From Clarireedia homoeocarpa (taxonomy: Eukaryota > Ascomycota > Leotiomycetes > Helotiales > Rutstroemiaceae), in NCBI GenBank assembly GCA_001465935.1, contig LNKV01000026.1, positions 236,001 to 300,000 of the forward strand: a stretch of 64,000 nucleotides of DNA, written 5' to 3'. Shown here one piece after another: positions 11,655-22,143 of this stretch. The notes beneath the pieces are model-generated. The model was not told the origin of the DNA. It made no database searches and saw nothing but the letters and a program-made list of their open reading frames with translations. The translations under genes were made by a program, and so were the position numbers. Every line of letters begins with the position of its first letter. Within the stretch, counting starts at the first letter, position 1.

Positions 11655-12377
11655 TTAAGGTCCTTGAAACTTCTTGCCTCTTCCTTTAGGGCCCTTCTTG
11701 CCGTTAGGTGGCGTGTGGCCACCAAGTGCTCCTTCCTTGGTTCCCTCTCTAGGGCCTAATCGGCGTTCCCATTCAGTGAGTTTAGCCACTGTATTCTCAA
11801 AATCCAGTGGTGTTTCCATCATTTCTAGCTGTAAGATCAGGGGTTCGAACCTATGATCCAGCTCCTCAACTACCCTATATAGCGTTGCCAGCTTGTAAAG
11901 ATCCGAGGGTTTCTCCTTAGGCTCAATTGAGCCTATTTCCCATTGTAGATTACTGAGCTGGTTGGCTACCTCGACTATCCCTTTAGCACTTCCTTTCGGC
12001 ACCTTATAGTCTGTAAACGCCCGAATCTTAATTCTTAGCTGTAGCATCCCCTGCGGCCTATATTGTGCGTCCAGTGCTTCCCATTGAGCACTCGCACTTT
12101 CGCATAATAATATATGATCCAAAGCTTCCTGGCTACACAAGACCATAATAATAGACCTTGCCTTAGCATCCTTAGCCTCCCATTCCGGGTCCGTAGATAT
12201 TGGCTTCTCAGATAAACCTATAGCCACTTCGGCTGCAGTCTTCTTAAGCCCAACCTCAACTACATCCCACAGTCCTAGCCCCATCAATAGGGTTTCCACC
12301 TGAATACTCCAGGCCCTATAATTCGTTTTATTGAGCTTTGCAATTCTAGCCTTATCGAGCCAATATTCGTCCTCCAT
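11655..12377 (-). CDS. Copia-type Gag polyprotein (truncated)
   Basis: The ORF of 240 codons begins MEDEYWLDKARIAKLNKTNY and is of the UBN2/retrotransposon Gag type. Gag forms the particle and binds element RNA. Typical marks are NYRAWSIQVETLL at the start, WEALDAQYRP in the middle, and a Lys/Gly-rich end before the nucleocapsid knuckle. The stop (TAA) sits where the frame would otherwise run into the zinc knuckle, consistent with CAA to TAA decay. It belongs to the element whose pol is missing and cannot be autonomous. Confidence 0.75.
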   Translation of the reverse strand: MEDEYWLDKARIAKLNKTNYRAWSIQVETLLMGLGLWDVVEVGLKKTAAEVAIGLSEKPISTDPEWEAKDAKARSIIMVLCSQEALDHILLCESASAQWEALDAQYRPQGMLQLRIKIRAFTDYKVPKGSAKGIVEVANQLSNLQWEIGSIEPKEKPSDLYKLATLYRVVEELDHRFEPLILQLEMMETPLDFENTVAKLTEWERRLGPREGTKEGALGGHTPPNGKKGPKGRGKKFQGP

Positions 12378-12453
12378 CGTAGTTGAGAATATAGCCTGTA
12401 CGTAGGCTCCGAACAGCTGAACTTGGTTAAATCCCGGGGCTTACAGCGCTCCC

Positions 12454-12465
12454 GGGCTCATAACC
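12454..12465 (-). promoter_or_regulatory. Copia primer-binding site (half-tRNA iMet type)
   Basis: On the minus strand GGTTATGAGCCC follows the LTR end CAACA without a gap. Its complement GGGCTCATAACC is the anticodon stem-loop sequence of eukaryotic initiator tRNA-Met. Copia-type elements are known to prime from a tRNA-iMet fragment cut in the anticodon loop. Confidence 0.7.
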
Positions 12466-12947
12466 TGTTGCGGTTACAGCAGGTTAACACGTAAAATAGT
12501 GCCTGTGGGCTTGAAAGGATTTAAAATTAACGATAACTTAATGATTTCTCTTGGCGGCCTTCAGCAGGTAATACACTATATGTAGTACTTATAGGCTTCG
12601 ATGGATTTAACAATAGGTGCAAATGATGCTTCATTCAATTGTTCTGATTCTCTGCTATCTACAGTGGGAAGGACTAGCTATATTTATAGGCCTCTGTTGA
12701 AGCCACTAAAGTGGGGTAGTCCGGGTAGGTGGGACAGGGGCCTACTGCCGAACCCCTTTAGTGATCCTTCAGGCTTGTAATGCATTAATGCATTATGAAG
12801 CCTATGGTTTCAGGCTTGTAATGCCTACGGATTAGGCTTAAAAATAGGATCAAGAAGCCTAAGGTATTAGGCCTGAAGGGCCTAAGGCAAGAAGCCTGAA
12901 GAGACTATAAATGTACAGTCGCCTCTTGGAAGTCTTCGCGCACAGGC

Positions 12948-13162
12948 TGTGACGAGACTGCCAGTTAAGACACTGAATGACCTTAGAATTAACAACTACA
13001 GAGCTAAGAGGATCATAAGGATCCGAAGGCTTATATACAGGAAGAGATCATGTGCTTGATCACGTGTATGCTAATACATGCTTGCATGCTTGATGTCTGA
13101 CTCACCCCCATGGAGGTCATGTTCTTATGTAGCATCGTGATAATTTGGTCAGAATCATCACA
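12948..13162 (-). repeat. Gypsy 3' LTR (left copy)
   Basis: 215 bp, TGTGACGAG...AATCATCACA on the plus strand, identical to the copy at 19355-19569. It is flanked on the left by the duplicated CAGGC. Confidence 0.95.
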
Positions 13163-13177
13163 TCACCCCCCCCTTCC
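13163..13177 (-). promoter_or_regulatory. Gypsy polypurine tract
   Basis: The minus strand reads GGAAGGGGGGGGTGA directly before the 3' LTR. This is the expected position and composition for plus-strand DNA priming. Confidence 0.8.
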
Positions 13178-13544
13178 AAAAAAGCTCGCCCTCGAGCGTC
13201 CCAATTGCTTTGTTAATTATTGTCTGAATTGCATATCCTTAAGGTTTCTTCTTAATGAGTGTAAATGACCTAAATGGTCCGCAATAAATGAATGTAGTTG
13301 TAGGAATAATGATAGTGGCTTCTCAGTTTGGCGACATCATGCTTTAGGTGTCACAAAGTTCAGGAATCGCTTCTTATTTGCCGCAGTCATCGGGTGGTCT
13401 CCCTCAGCATAGTCATAGTCGTCTTCTCCGGATTCCCATAATCGAAGCTATTCGGGGAGAAGTACTGGGGGGCCAGGCACCTTCGGGTTGGCTCGATGGA
13501 AGTCTCGAAGCAGTGCTGGGGATGTCTTGAGATCCGATGCTTAG

Positions 13545-13645
13545 TACCAAGCCAGGTCGACGTCGTAGCCTCTCCATTGGACGCAATACTCTAATAACCT
13601 TTGTTTTAAACGGCAGGCCAGCACTTGCTCTACCTTATATTCGTC
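13545..13645 (-). pseudogene. Chromodomain at the end of the gypsy integrase
   Basis: Minus-strand translation gives VEQVLACRLKQRLLEY followed by CVQWRGYDVDLAWY. This fits the chromodomain pattern (V-E-x-I-L, Y-x-V-x-W-x-G-Y, x-x-W-x). Chromodomains direct integration to particular chromatin in chromoviruses. This part is far less mutated than the pol region. Confidence 0.7.
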
Positions 13646-14199
13646 CGTTCCCGTTATGTTAATTGGCGGGGGTGGTTCATTATACTAGCCCGGTAATAGG
13701 TTATCGGCTGCCTTCCTTAACTTGTCAGCTAGGAACACATTATGGATTCGCATAGTACTAGGCAGATCTAGACAATAAAAGTGACCGATACGTTCCAAGA
13801 CCTTAAAGCGTCTACCCGTAAAGTAATCCAGCTTCTTGGATGGCCGCTGCGTTGGCAGGTGTCGTATATCCAGCCAGACATAGTCGCTAACTTGGAAGTT
13901 AACTAGCCGGCGACGTTTATTTGCTTGCTTGGCTATTTGCTTTTAGGTAGCTATAATAGCAGAGCGGGTATATTCCAAAGCTTCACGATTGCGGTAGGTA
14001 TAAGTGCAGGTATCTTGGATATTGAGATCGTCGACTGGAGGACGTTTAGTTGGCTTCCAATCCTATATAGCTCTAGGAGTATATCTGTAAAGCACTTCGA
14101 AAAGGAGTAAGTCACTAAGAGAAGAATACAGTAGAGTCAGCTATATATAGTCCATTATCGGCAGGAATTCGGACTAGTCGTCTTGATAATAGTTAACAA

Positions 14200-14902
14200 A
14201 GAGTCTTAGCCGTTTTTACAAGTACTAGTTATAGACTTCCGTCTACTTGTCAGTCTAGAGATAGTCTGTAGTAGAAAGTTTGATCTTGGTTCCGAGGATA
14301 TTATTGAACTTAGTCCAGAATAAGAATATAAACTGAGGTCCGCGATCGGACAGTATTGTCGCGGGTAGGCTATAGTACTGGTAGATATACGAAATATAAA
14401 GCTTAGCCTAGTCTCTTGCAGTAATAGTCTTGTAATATAGAATTGTGATAGCTTGCTTAGATAAGCGGTCGATAATAACAAGTATATTATTATATCTATA
14501 CTTATCCTTATTGAAACTGTAATAATCTATAGTAATATATTCTTATATATAAGTCGGAACCGGCAATAAGTAAAGTAAACCAAACGTCTTATCTCTTGGA
14601 ACCGAGCTTCGACGATATATATAGTAATTGCGAATATATATAGCGATATTATTCCTTATAGAATGCTAGTAATAGTACTTCTTGAGAAGTAAGTAAGTCT
14701 TCCTAATACCTAGATAAGTTGTAGTAATAGAGTTATACACCTCGCGAATAAGAAGAATTCTTAGGTTCTTAGTATCGAAGACAATAAAGCAGCTTTTATA
14801 AAATAATAAGCCTTCCTTGACTTCGAACCTGGATTTGGATTTTAATTCTCTTCGATTTACTGTAATTCGTAAAGTTTGCAAGGAATTATAATCGTGGTTC
14901 AC
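14200..14902 (-). pseudogene. Gypsy integrase, decayed
   Basis: Minus-strand fragments show an integrase zinc-binding region (HDYNSLQTLRI, later LGIRKTYLLLKKYYY with the His lost) and a core segment (IISSEPRSNFLL, with the usual downstream S-R-R-K-S-I). Several stops and frame breaks are present. Confidence 0.6.
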
Positions 14903-15869
14903 CTATAAAACACAGACAACTAGATTAATAAGACTTATAGAATTCGTAAGGGTATTCACTTCGAGGGCAGATTCGTTAAAATAGTTGTGTATATAGAAAG
15001 CTAAAATCCAGAAGTCTAGCTTCTTATCCTTAAGCAATTGCTAGATATATTATTCTTTTTTAGACTTATTTTAGGAACTCAATTTATCCTCTTTCCGGGT
15101 AAGAGCGTTTGCTGCGAAGTTGTCCTTATTTGGGCGATATACAATAAGAAAGTAATAGTCAGCTAGGAGTTCGGCCTATCGAGCTTACTAGGCATTAAGT
15201 GCTTTAGTTGTTATAAAGTATTCCAAGGCTTTGTAGTTAGTGTAGACTCGGATCTGGTATAGAGTGCTTGTCAGCTCGGCACGCTAGTACGAGAATAACT
15301 TCATAATCGCAAGTATTTCTTTATTATAAACCTTATAGTTAAGCTTAGCCGGTTATATCGTTTTTGAGAAATATACGACTAGGAACTAGTTATCGCTATG
15401 TTTCTGGGACAGTACGCTTACCACAACTCTGTCCGATATATCAGTTTCGAGTATATAAGGGAGGTTGTAATTATAATACTGTAAGAGCAGGGCGGAGGTT
15501 AGTATTTCCTTAAGTATATTAAATAACTACTAGTAGCTAGTATCGAAGTTAAAGCAGGTTACAGCCTTTGTCAGTTTGATAAGAGGCTTTACAATTATAC
15601 CAAAGTCGCAGATAAATCGTCGATAAAAGTTGTAGAAGCCTAAGAAGGATTGAATACTTTTTACAATAATCGGGTATCCCTATCCTTTAATAACAGCAAC
15701 CTTTTCGGGATCAACTTCGATACTGTCGGTCGAGATAATAAAGCTAAGATACTTTATATATTTAATATCGAACTCGTATTTTTTAAGATCAGCTTGTAGA
15801 CTAGTATCTTCAAGTCTTTGAAGTACTTAGGTAATATAGACTATATACTCAAGTTTATTTTCCAAGTAA

Positions 15870-16369
15870 ATTAAGATATCATCAAGGTAAATAATATAAA
15901 AAACATCAAGAAAATCAAATAGAATATTATTTATATACTACTGATATATAGTCGGGCTATTAGTCAATCCAAAAGGTATAACCTTATATTTATAAGTACT
16001 ATACCAAGTTCAGAATATAGTATACTCTTCAGAGACCGGGTCTATACAAATACAATAGAATACTTAATAGATATCTAACTTGGTAAAGACCTTTGCTTTT
16101 GAAAACTTGGCTAAAGTCTTATCAATAAGTGGAAGTAGATATCTGTCCTTGTAAATAAAAGTATTCAGGGCTCGGAAGTCAATATATAAACGAAAAGAGC
16201 TATTAGGTTTTTTCACAAACAAGATAAAAGCTGTAAAAGGTACTTGACTTAGCTTAATAAAGCCTTTAAGCAGGTTATCCGTAATATATTCCTTAACTAC
16301 TTCTAGCTCTTCCAACAATATCTTATAAAGAGAACTATACTTAAGAGCTTTTTCTCCGTCGCCCTCCAA
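15870..16369 (-). pseudogene. Gypsy reverse transcriptase, decayed
   Basis: The longest open piece (16369-16064) contains FVKKPNSSFRLYIDFRALN and FTKLDIY, the first RT blocks. It stops at a TAA where Gln is expected, then continues as VIPFGLTN and IIYLDDILIY, the YLDD catalytic box. The stops are C-to-T changes (CAA, CGA and CAG codons). Confidence 0.75.
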
Positions 16370-18594
16370 TTAGATCTTATAGTCATATAGGCAATAAGAT
16401 AGAAGAAAGTTAGACTCAGACTTCAAGAATATATATATATATACTGTATATTTAGCCGGCACAGGTAGTTCAGTATTATCAATATTTATAAGAGAATATA
16501 TAGTAGTAGAACAGTCGGTCGAGGTTAGCAACTGTACGACCAGAGTAGCTAAGTCTTGCTTAGATATTTACTACTCCTTTTACTAGTCAATAAGACTATC
16601 AACCTCTTACAAAGTAACTATAAAAAGCTTATTGTCGCTATCTCTTTTACAAATACAGTTTATTGTTATAGTAGAGATTGTATATATCTCTATAGCACTT
16701 AGCTTGCGTTATAAGAGAGGGATCCAGAGAGGCTTTAGAAGTCTCTTAGGCTCAGTATTAAATATAGGAGTTATAGGCTTAACCTACTTCAGCTCTTTTT
16801 CTATATAGATAATAGAATACTTGACCTAGGCCTTATAAGATAAGCTATTTTTAACTGAGATAACTTTGTCTTTAGTAAAGGAAACCGGGCATTTACCTGA
16901 GATATAAGGCAGAGTTGCCTCGAGATAAAGTAATAAATATATAACAAGTAAATTTAACGTTTTTCCGTCTATATATTACTTTTTAGTAGTAACTGTACTA
17001 ATAAAAAATAGCTTTTTCCGATAAATTTTTAAGTCTAAGTTATTCTAGTCAAATTTTCGGTCTCAACGCTCTATATTAACTTGATAGACCTTGTTTATTA
17101 CTTTGAACTCGTACAAGCAAGCCTTAATATTATAAGTTCTTATATATATTTAGGAGATAGGCAAGTCCTTAGACTAAATAAGATATCTTTGAGCGTAGTC
17201 GACTAGTACTTGATTCTCAGTAAGCTATTTTCGTCCTAGTATTACTGTATATATACCCAAGTAGATGATTAGAAAGGGGATAAATAATTAGATATAACTA
17301 TCGATTATAAAGTTTATTAAAGTATAATAGGTAATTAGAAGCTTACTCTAGCTATTATATCCTTTGATTTGCAAAAGCGTCTTCAAGCGTTTGATAATAA
17401 GCCTAAGACTATAATAGAGTCGCTAAAGAAAAGAAATATCAATTAGTACAAAGCTATTTGCTCTGAAGTCAATAAAAGCCTTGGTTTAATAGAAGATACT
17501 ACTTTTTACTAGCTTATATAGTATTGTTATATAGTTTCCGCCTATCAGTTTAGTCAAATCCAAGTATCTTATATCTCTCAAGCTACTTAGGAAGGAGTCT
17601 TTACCTAGACGCTGTTTTTTACTCGGTCTACTTCCAATTGCTTCGTATAAGTTACAGCTTCAGCCTAGGCTTTAGCTGGGACATTATCTTCTTCCTCTAT
17701 TTCCTCTATTGTATCTTTATAAGGTTTATACTCGACTTTACCCACTATATAGCAGAGGGTCTAGGCTCGAGCGAAAGCGGAGGAGGGGGAGCTTCGGGTG
17801 AAGCCACCAACTAGCGGGGTAGCCCTTTAGCTAGAGGAGAAGTGATATAGCACGTTGGCAGGTAGAGGTAGCTGTATAGGTGGAGCGGCAATAAGGATGC
17901 CGAGTTGGCTTTGAAATGCCTGCTGGCTCTTAGTATAAGTGGCAGCTCAGTCTCGACAGCTTATTGTAGTCGCTACTGCTTTAGCAGAGGCCTGTCGGGC
18001 TTGCTTGCTTACTGCAATACTAGTATTATTCGTATCCAGGTACTGAAGCACTTGTATATCGGCCTTGTAATCCTCGCTTCCAAAGCGACCTATAAGTGAA
18101 TATATTCGGTAATTATTATTCAGTTTCCTAATAAGGTCTTAGTACTTATCCTTTGAGTTGATCTTACTAGTAATACTTGCTAAGAGCTCGAACTGCTGAT
18201 AAAATAGCTCGAAGGGCTAGCCTTCGAGTTGGACGAGGTATGTATATACGTCTTGGGCACACTAGCGTTCAGCCGGATCTGTCAGGAAGTTGACTACCTT
18301 ATTGATTATTTGCTCGGATATAATATTGTCTTGGATATACAATCCTTTATAATACTCGAGGGCCAAGCCTTCCAATTAGTCTAGCACAAATAAGTGTTTA
18401 GCACTGTTATTAACAAAGCTATACTTGTACTAGCTGATTCGATCCGCAACAAGCTTTCTCCATAGCCGGGCAGTAGGCTTTTTTCTATCAGAGAGCTTAT
18501 TAGCCAAATACAGGACCTTAAATGACACGTAGCTCGATATAGCTAGGGTAGTGTTATATTGGCGTAGGGGAGCAGGTGGTTGTGAGCTATGCAA

Positions 18595-18864
18595 CTAACG
18601 TAGTAGCAATAGTTGGGGGGCACTGGGTAAGTCATACTCAATTGTCGACTGAAGCAATAACTGTTTTTTAATCTGATCTGCCAGCGCAGTGTACTTGGTA
18701 TTTTGAGCTGTCAGTTGCGCTTGGAATTGGGCTTGTATCTCCACCATTTGGGCCATTAGTGCAGTCATTGAGTCAGTGGATGATGCAACTGAAGGAGCTC
18801 TTTGAACCGCTTTTCCTTTGCCCTTGCCTCGACGTCGACGGCCACCTCGGTCGCCAATATCCAC
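18595..18864 (-). pseudogene. Gypsy Gag, N-terminal part
   Basis: An 89-codon ORF begins MDIGDRGGRRRRGKGKGKAV, contains the coiled segment LMAQMVEIQAQFQAQL, and stops at a TAG. The frame resumes below with recognisable Gag sequence (LANKLSDRKKP, VVNFLTDPAER, PFELFYQQFELL) broken by TAGs where Gln fits. Confidence 0.65.
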
Positions 18865-19342
18865 ATTTTGGCTGAATTGAGGTAAAGGGGATACAGATAG
18901 TGCTAAATAGCTTTATTGAGTTGTAGGGGGTTGTGCAAGAGGGGGGGATTGTTGATAAGAGTCCGAGGGAGACTCATCTCTTGCTTAGTATGTAGCTTAG
19001 GGTGTTGCTTGGCTGGCCTCAAGAGTATCCTGAGTACCAAGCTGGATGTCGAGAATAGTGGTAGTGCCTTGCGAAGCACTATGAGAAGGCGAGCCTGCTT
19101 GCTCAGCCGATGCAGAACGACCTAATTGGCCTCTATTTTGAGGTTGGGGAGGTGTTCGATGTATTGTCGTAGGGTGTGTATATTGTTGGGGGGTGTTTGG
19201 GGGGTAATACCATACGTCGACGATATCGGAATAGGTCTACTCCTACTGCTCAGGGAATCCTTAAAGAAGAGATTCAAAGGCAAGGAGGGATTGAGTATTG
19301 ATATTATTTGGATGGCCGTCAACGCGGCCGAAGGGATAAGTG

Positions 19343-19352
19343 AGTTGTTAAT
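19343..19352 (-). promoter_or_regulatory. Gypsy primer-binding site, self-priming type
   Basis: On the minus strand ATTAACAACT begins 2 nt after the 5' LTR. It is the exact complement of AGTTGTTAAT inside the same LTR (19404-19395), 40 nt downstream of a TATATAA box. It has no match to a tRNA 3' end (no TGG start). This is the arrangement known from Tf1 and related chromoviruses. Confidence 0.65.
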
Positions 19353-19354
19353 AA

Positions 19355-19569
19355 TGTGACGAGACTGCCAGTTAAGACACTGAATGACCTTAGAATTAAC
19401 AACTACAGAGCTAAGAGGATCATAAGGATCCGAAGGCTTATATACAGGAAGAGATCATGTGCTTGATCACGTGTATGCTAATACATGCTTGCATGCTTGA
19501 TGTCTGACTCACCCCCATGGAGGTCATGTTCTTATGTAGCATCGTGATAATTTGGTCAGAATCATCACA
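19355..19569 (-). repeat. Gypsy 5' LTR (right copy) with TATA box
   Basis: 215 bp, identical to 12948-13162. On the minus strand TATATAA lies at 19444-19438, so a transcript starting about 40 nt downstream would begin near 19404 (AGTTGTTAAT). That would make U3 about 165 bp. Confidence 0.9.
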
Positions 19570-21356
19570 CAGGCCATATACACCAATATGACTACTATAT
19601 AGTATAGAACAGTCAAAAATTACTCAAATATATTTATTTTAGACTCAATTTGAAGATATACTAATACTTTGTGCTCCCACCCTTGTTTTTTATCACTGCC
19701 TTTAAGCGGCTAGGCATAGAGCCGTTTACTTTAGCTAGATATTTAAGCTCTATAGTAGGTTATACTTCCTTCAGTACTACCTCTATAATTACTGTATTCC
19801 TGATCTTATATCGTCGGGCACTAATCTTCTTCTTAGTATAGGCCTACAGATTCTCAATAGGGGAGAGATCAGGAGACTGTGGAGGCTAGTGTAAGTACTT
19901 AACATTCTGCTCTTCAAGATATCTTTAGCATATCTTAGCAGTATACCAGGGAGTATTATTCTGTTGTATAACTACTTTATCTCTATATTTTGCTCTTATT
20001 CTATAATAGAATAGAACAAAATAATCTTTAAGTATTTCCAGATATCTCTTACTATTTATTCGCCCCCCTTGTTCAAGAACAACTAAGGGCTCTAACTCAG
20101 TTCCTATAAAGTATAACTATACCTCTACAGCAGTCCTGCCACTCTTGAATGTAGGCTTTAAATACTCTTCCTTATATACTTATTCAACCCCAATACCCCT
20201 TGTGATATAAAAGAAGGAGTTGTCGGCACCAACTTCGAAGGTTGCTTCGTCGCTCCAGTATATCCTATCCTACTTTCTTTTGCCTTTTTTTTAAACCCGG
20301 GACTATGCTAATCGAGTCTTTTTATAGACAGACTTAAGGTAAGGCTTCTTACGAGGCTTCCTCTTGAATTTGCTATATTTGGCTAAGGTCCTCCGAGTAA
20401 GATCTACCTTTAGCTTATAGCTTGATTTGGACAGTATAGCCAGTACAGCAAGACTGTCTTTTGGATACTTGACTGTATGTCGTACAAGGGCCCGCTTAGC
20501 TCGATTCGAGAGTTTCTTGGATATACTGTATCAGGGAAGGCTCTTAAAGTCGTTTTCGCTTCGATTCTCTTGCCTCCGGATTATTGATCGGATTGTAGAA
20601 GGGGGGAGTGATTCTTGCTTCGAAATAAAGGCTATCATATGGCTAGCCTTGTAGAGGCTCTATACAGTATATCTAGTATCAGAAGAATACTCCCTTCGAC
20701 TAGTACGAGGCTTATAAACTATAGTTAATCGTTGTAGAAAGAGAAAGTAAGAACTGAAGGAGAAATGAGGATTAACAGTCGAGGCCAGTACATTACCACC
20801 CACTTTCCTTATTAGGAATTTTAAGCGAACACTTCCAAGAGGCGACTGTAGCTAGTCCTTCCCACTGTAGATAGCAACGAACCAAGAGAAGAAAAGACAG
20901 TCGAATGAAGCATTAGTTGTACTTATCATTTTGCACCTATTGCACCTATTGTTAAATCCATTGATGCCTATAAGTACTACACTTAGTGTACTACCCGCTG
21001 AAGACCATCGTCACGCCGCAAAAGCCTCTCAAGCCTAATCCACAGGCTTCGCAAGCCTGAAGTCATAGACTTCGTAAGCCTAATTGATCACTACGACGTT
21101 CGGTTTAGGGTAGTGGGCCCCCACCCCACCTACCCCGCTTTTAGTGGTTCCAACAGTTTCGATTCTATACATCTCATGAGCTATCTACAGCAGGAAGGAC
21201 TCTTTATATAAGCGCTCTTCAACATAGCATAGCTAGCTTGAATATATTTGTTTGAATATCCATGGTCTGCCTTATTAAAAGAGGAAAGGCAAATTTTTTA
21301 AGAGACACGTCTGTTCCACGATTGATATCCCTGATGAGATTGAAGCTGATCCTGAA

Positions 21357-21774
21357 TGTTGAAGTAGGGTAGGCGGGGTAGGCGGGTCAGGGACCCACTA
21401 CCCTAAGACCAAACCTTATAAGCGCTCAGGCCCGGAGTCTCAGGCTTGCTATAACTATGTCTAGGTATACGGAACCTAAATAATAGGACCTGAGGGGCCC
21501 GAAGACCGAGAGGCCGAAGACCGAAAGGCCTGAGAGGGCCAAAGCAAGCAGCCTGAAGAGCCTATAAATATAGCTAGTCCTTCCTACTGTAAATAGCCAG
21601 TTCAATCAAGTTCAATCAAGTTCAATCCAGTTCAATCAAGTTCAATGCAATTAAGTCATCCAGACAGTCATTTTATCGTACCCGTCATCTACGCCTATTG
21701 TTAAATCCATTAAAGCCTATAAATCATATATTTAGTGTATTCTCCGCTGAAGACCGCCTGTTGTAGCCGCAACA
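21357..21774 (+). mobile_element. Solo LTR with CTGAA duplication
   Basis: 418 bp, TGTTGAAGTAGGG...GTAGCCGCAACA, flanked by CTGAA at 21352-21356 and 21775-21779. It carries a TATAAATATA box followed by CTAGTCCTTCCTACTG, the block shared by the whole family, and a short GTTCAATC(A/C)A repeat at about 21600-21645. Confidence 0.88.
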
Positions 21775-22143
21775 CTGAACCTCCCGCCATAGTAAACCCC
21801 CTCATCAAAGCAGTCTAGCACAATACTAGTCCTGCAGATCAACATCGTAGTGCTCAGGGTAGTTCAAGTTCTTTATACTATGCTCCTAGTACTCAGAATC
21901 GTTCTTATTATAACTCTTCAGCTCCCGATCCCTTAGCTGGAGACTACTCTACTTTATATACTACTAATCTAGAAGTTGATGCCAATGTTGCTCCTCACGT
22001 CCAGGGTTACCTATCTGCTTATCCTCCACCCGATACTACTATTTACCCTCGAGATAAATCCAAGAATCTAGGAGCTCTAAAGAACTAGGCACCTGGTTTC
22101 TATAGAGCCAGTGTCGAAACGAACAGTGCAAAGGGGAGCAGTG

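Larger units (their letters stand above)
11545..12548 (-). mobile_element. Ty1/copia remnant: 3' LTR end, gag, primer site, part of 5' LTR
   Basis: Read on the minus strand. The 3' part of the 5' LTR lies at 12466-12548, ending ..CCGCAACA. The rest of that LTR lies at about 21161-21224, beyond nested insertions. A primer site complementary to initiator tRNA-Met (12454-12465) follows directly, then a leader and gag (12377 to 11655). After a degraded zinc-knuckle (FRCSQEGYFKAK) the sequence jumps straight into a 3' LTR end that terminates at 11545 (TGTTGAGG on plus). Protease, integrase and reverse transcriptase are absent, so this is an internally deleted copy. The flanks 11540-11544 (GTTCT) and 21225-21229 (TAGCA) do not match, so no target duplication is visible. 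Confidence 0.75.
12948..19569 (-). mobile_element. Ty3/gypsy chromodomain retrotransposon (chromovirus), defective
   Basis: A 6,622-bp element with 215-bp LTRs and the target duplication CAGGC (12943-12947 and 19570-19574). Read right to left the order is 5' LTR, primer site, gag (about 18864 down), a decayed zinc knuckle near 17750, reverse transcriptase (about 16370-15870, with YLDD), integrase (about 14900-14200), chromodomain (about 13640-13550), polypurine tract and 3' LTR. This is the Ty3/gypsy order, and the C-terminal chromodomain places it in the chromoviruses. The two LTRs are identical on reading, yet the interior has many nonsense codons of the CAG-to-TAG, CAA-to-TAA and CGA-to-TGA type, so no long polyprotein remains. 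Confidence 0.9.
12916..20848 (-). mobile_element. Tc1/mariner transposon, interrupted by a gypsy element
   Basis: Terminal inverted repeats of 24 bp (12916-12939 and 20825-20848, starting CAGTCGCCTCTTGG) match at 23 positions and are flanked by TA at 12914-12915 and 20849-20850. Without the gypsy insertion the element is about 1.3 kb, the usual size. The transposase reads on the minus strand between about 20700 and 19620. Recognisable blocks are WSDEATFE (first acidic residue), QQNNTPWY (second Asp apparently changed to Asn) and SPDLSPIEN. These are followed by a stop where Trp is expected. Many in-frame stops show that it is dead. Confidence 0.8.
12695..21023 (+). mobile_element. Solo LTR, plus orientation, split by a mariner element
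   Basis: It starts TGTTGAAGCC at 12695 and ends ..CGCCGCAAAA at 21023. Both sides have the 5-bp duplication GCCTC (12690-12694 and 21024-21028). Its own sequence is 12695-12913 plus 20851-21023. Across the mariner insertion the joined sequence CTATAAATG-TA-GCTAGTCC matches the intact solo LTR at 21357 (CTATAAATATAGCTAGTCC). This confirms the insertion point. Confidence 0.75.
12549..21155 (-). mobile_element. LTR inserted in the copia 5' LTR, itself split by nested insertions
   Basis: On the minus strand it starts TGTTGGAACCACT at 21155 and ends at 12549 (..GGCCGCCAAGA). Its right flank is GTTTC (21156-21160) and its left flank is ATTTC (12544-12548), a 5-bp duplication with one G/A difference. 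Native sequence remains only at 12549-12689 and 21029-21155; everything between belongs to deeper insertions. It carries no coding sequence, so it is best read as a solo LTR of the family also seen at 21357, 22144, 22664 and 27260. Confidence 0.65.

Noticed and set aside
12948..19569. Idea that TAG is read as Gln in the gypsy element
   Set aside because: TAA and TGA also occur at positions where Gln (CAA) and Arg (CGA) fit, which points to C-to-T mutation rather than recoding.
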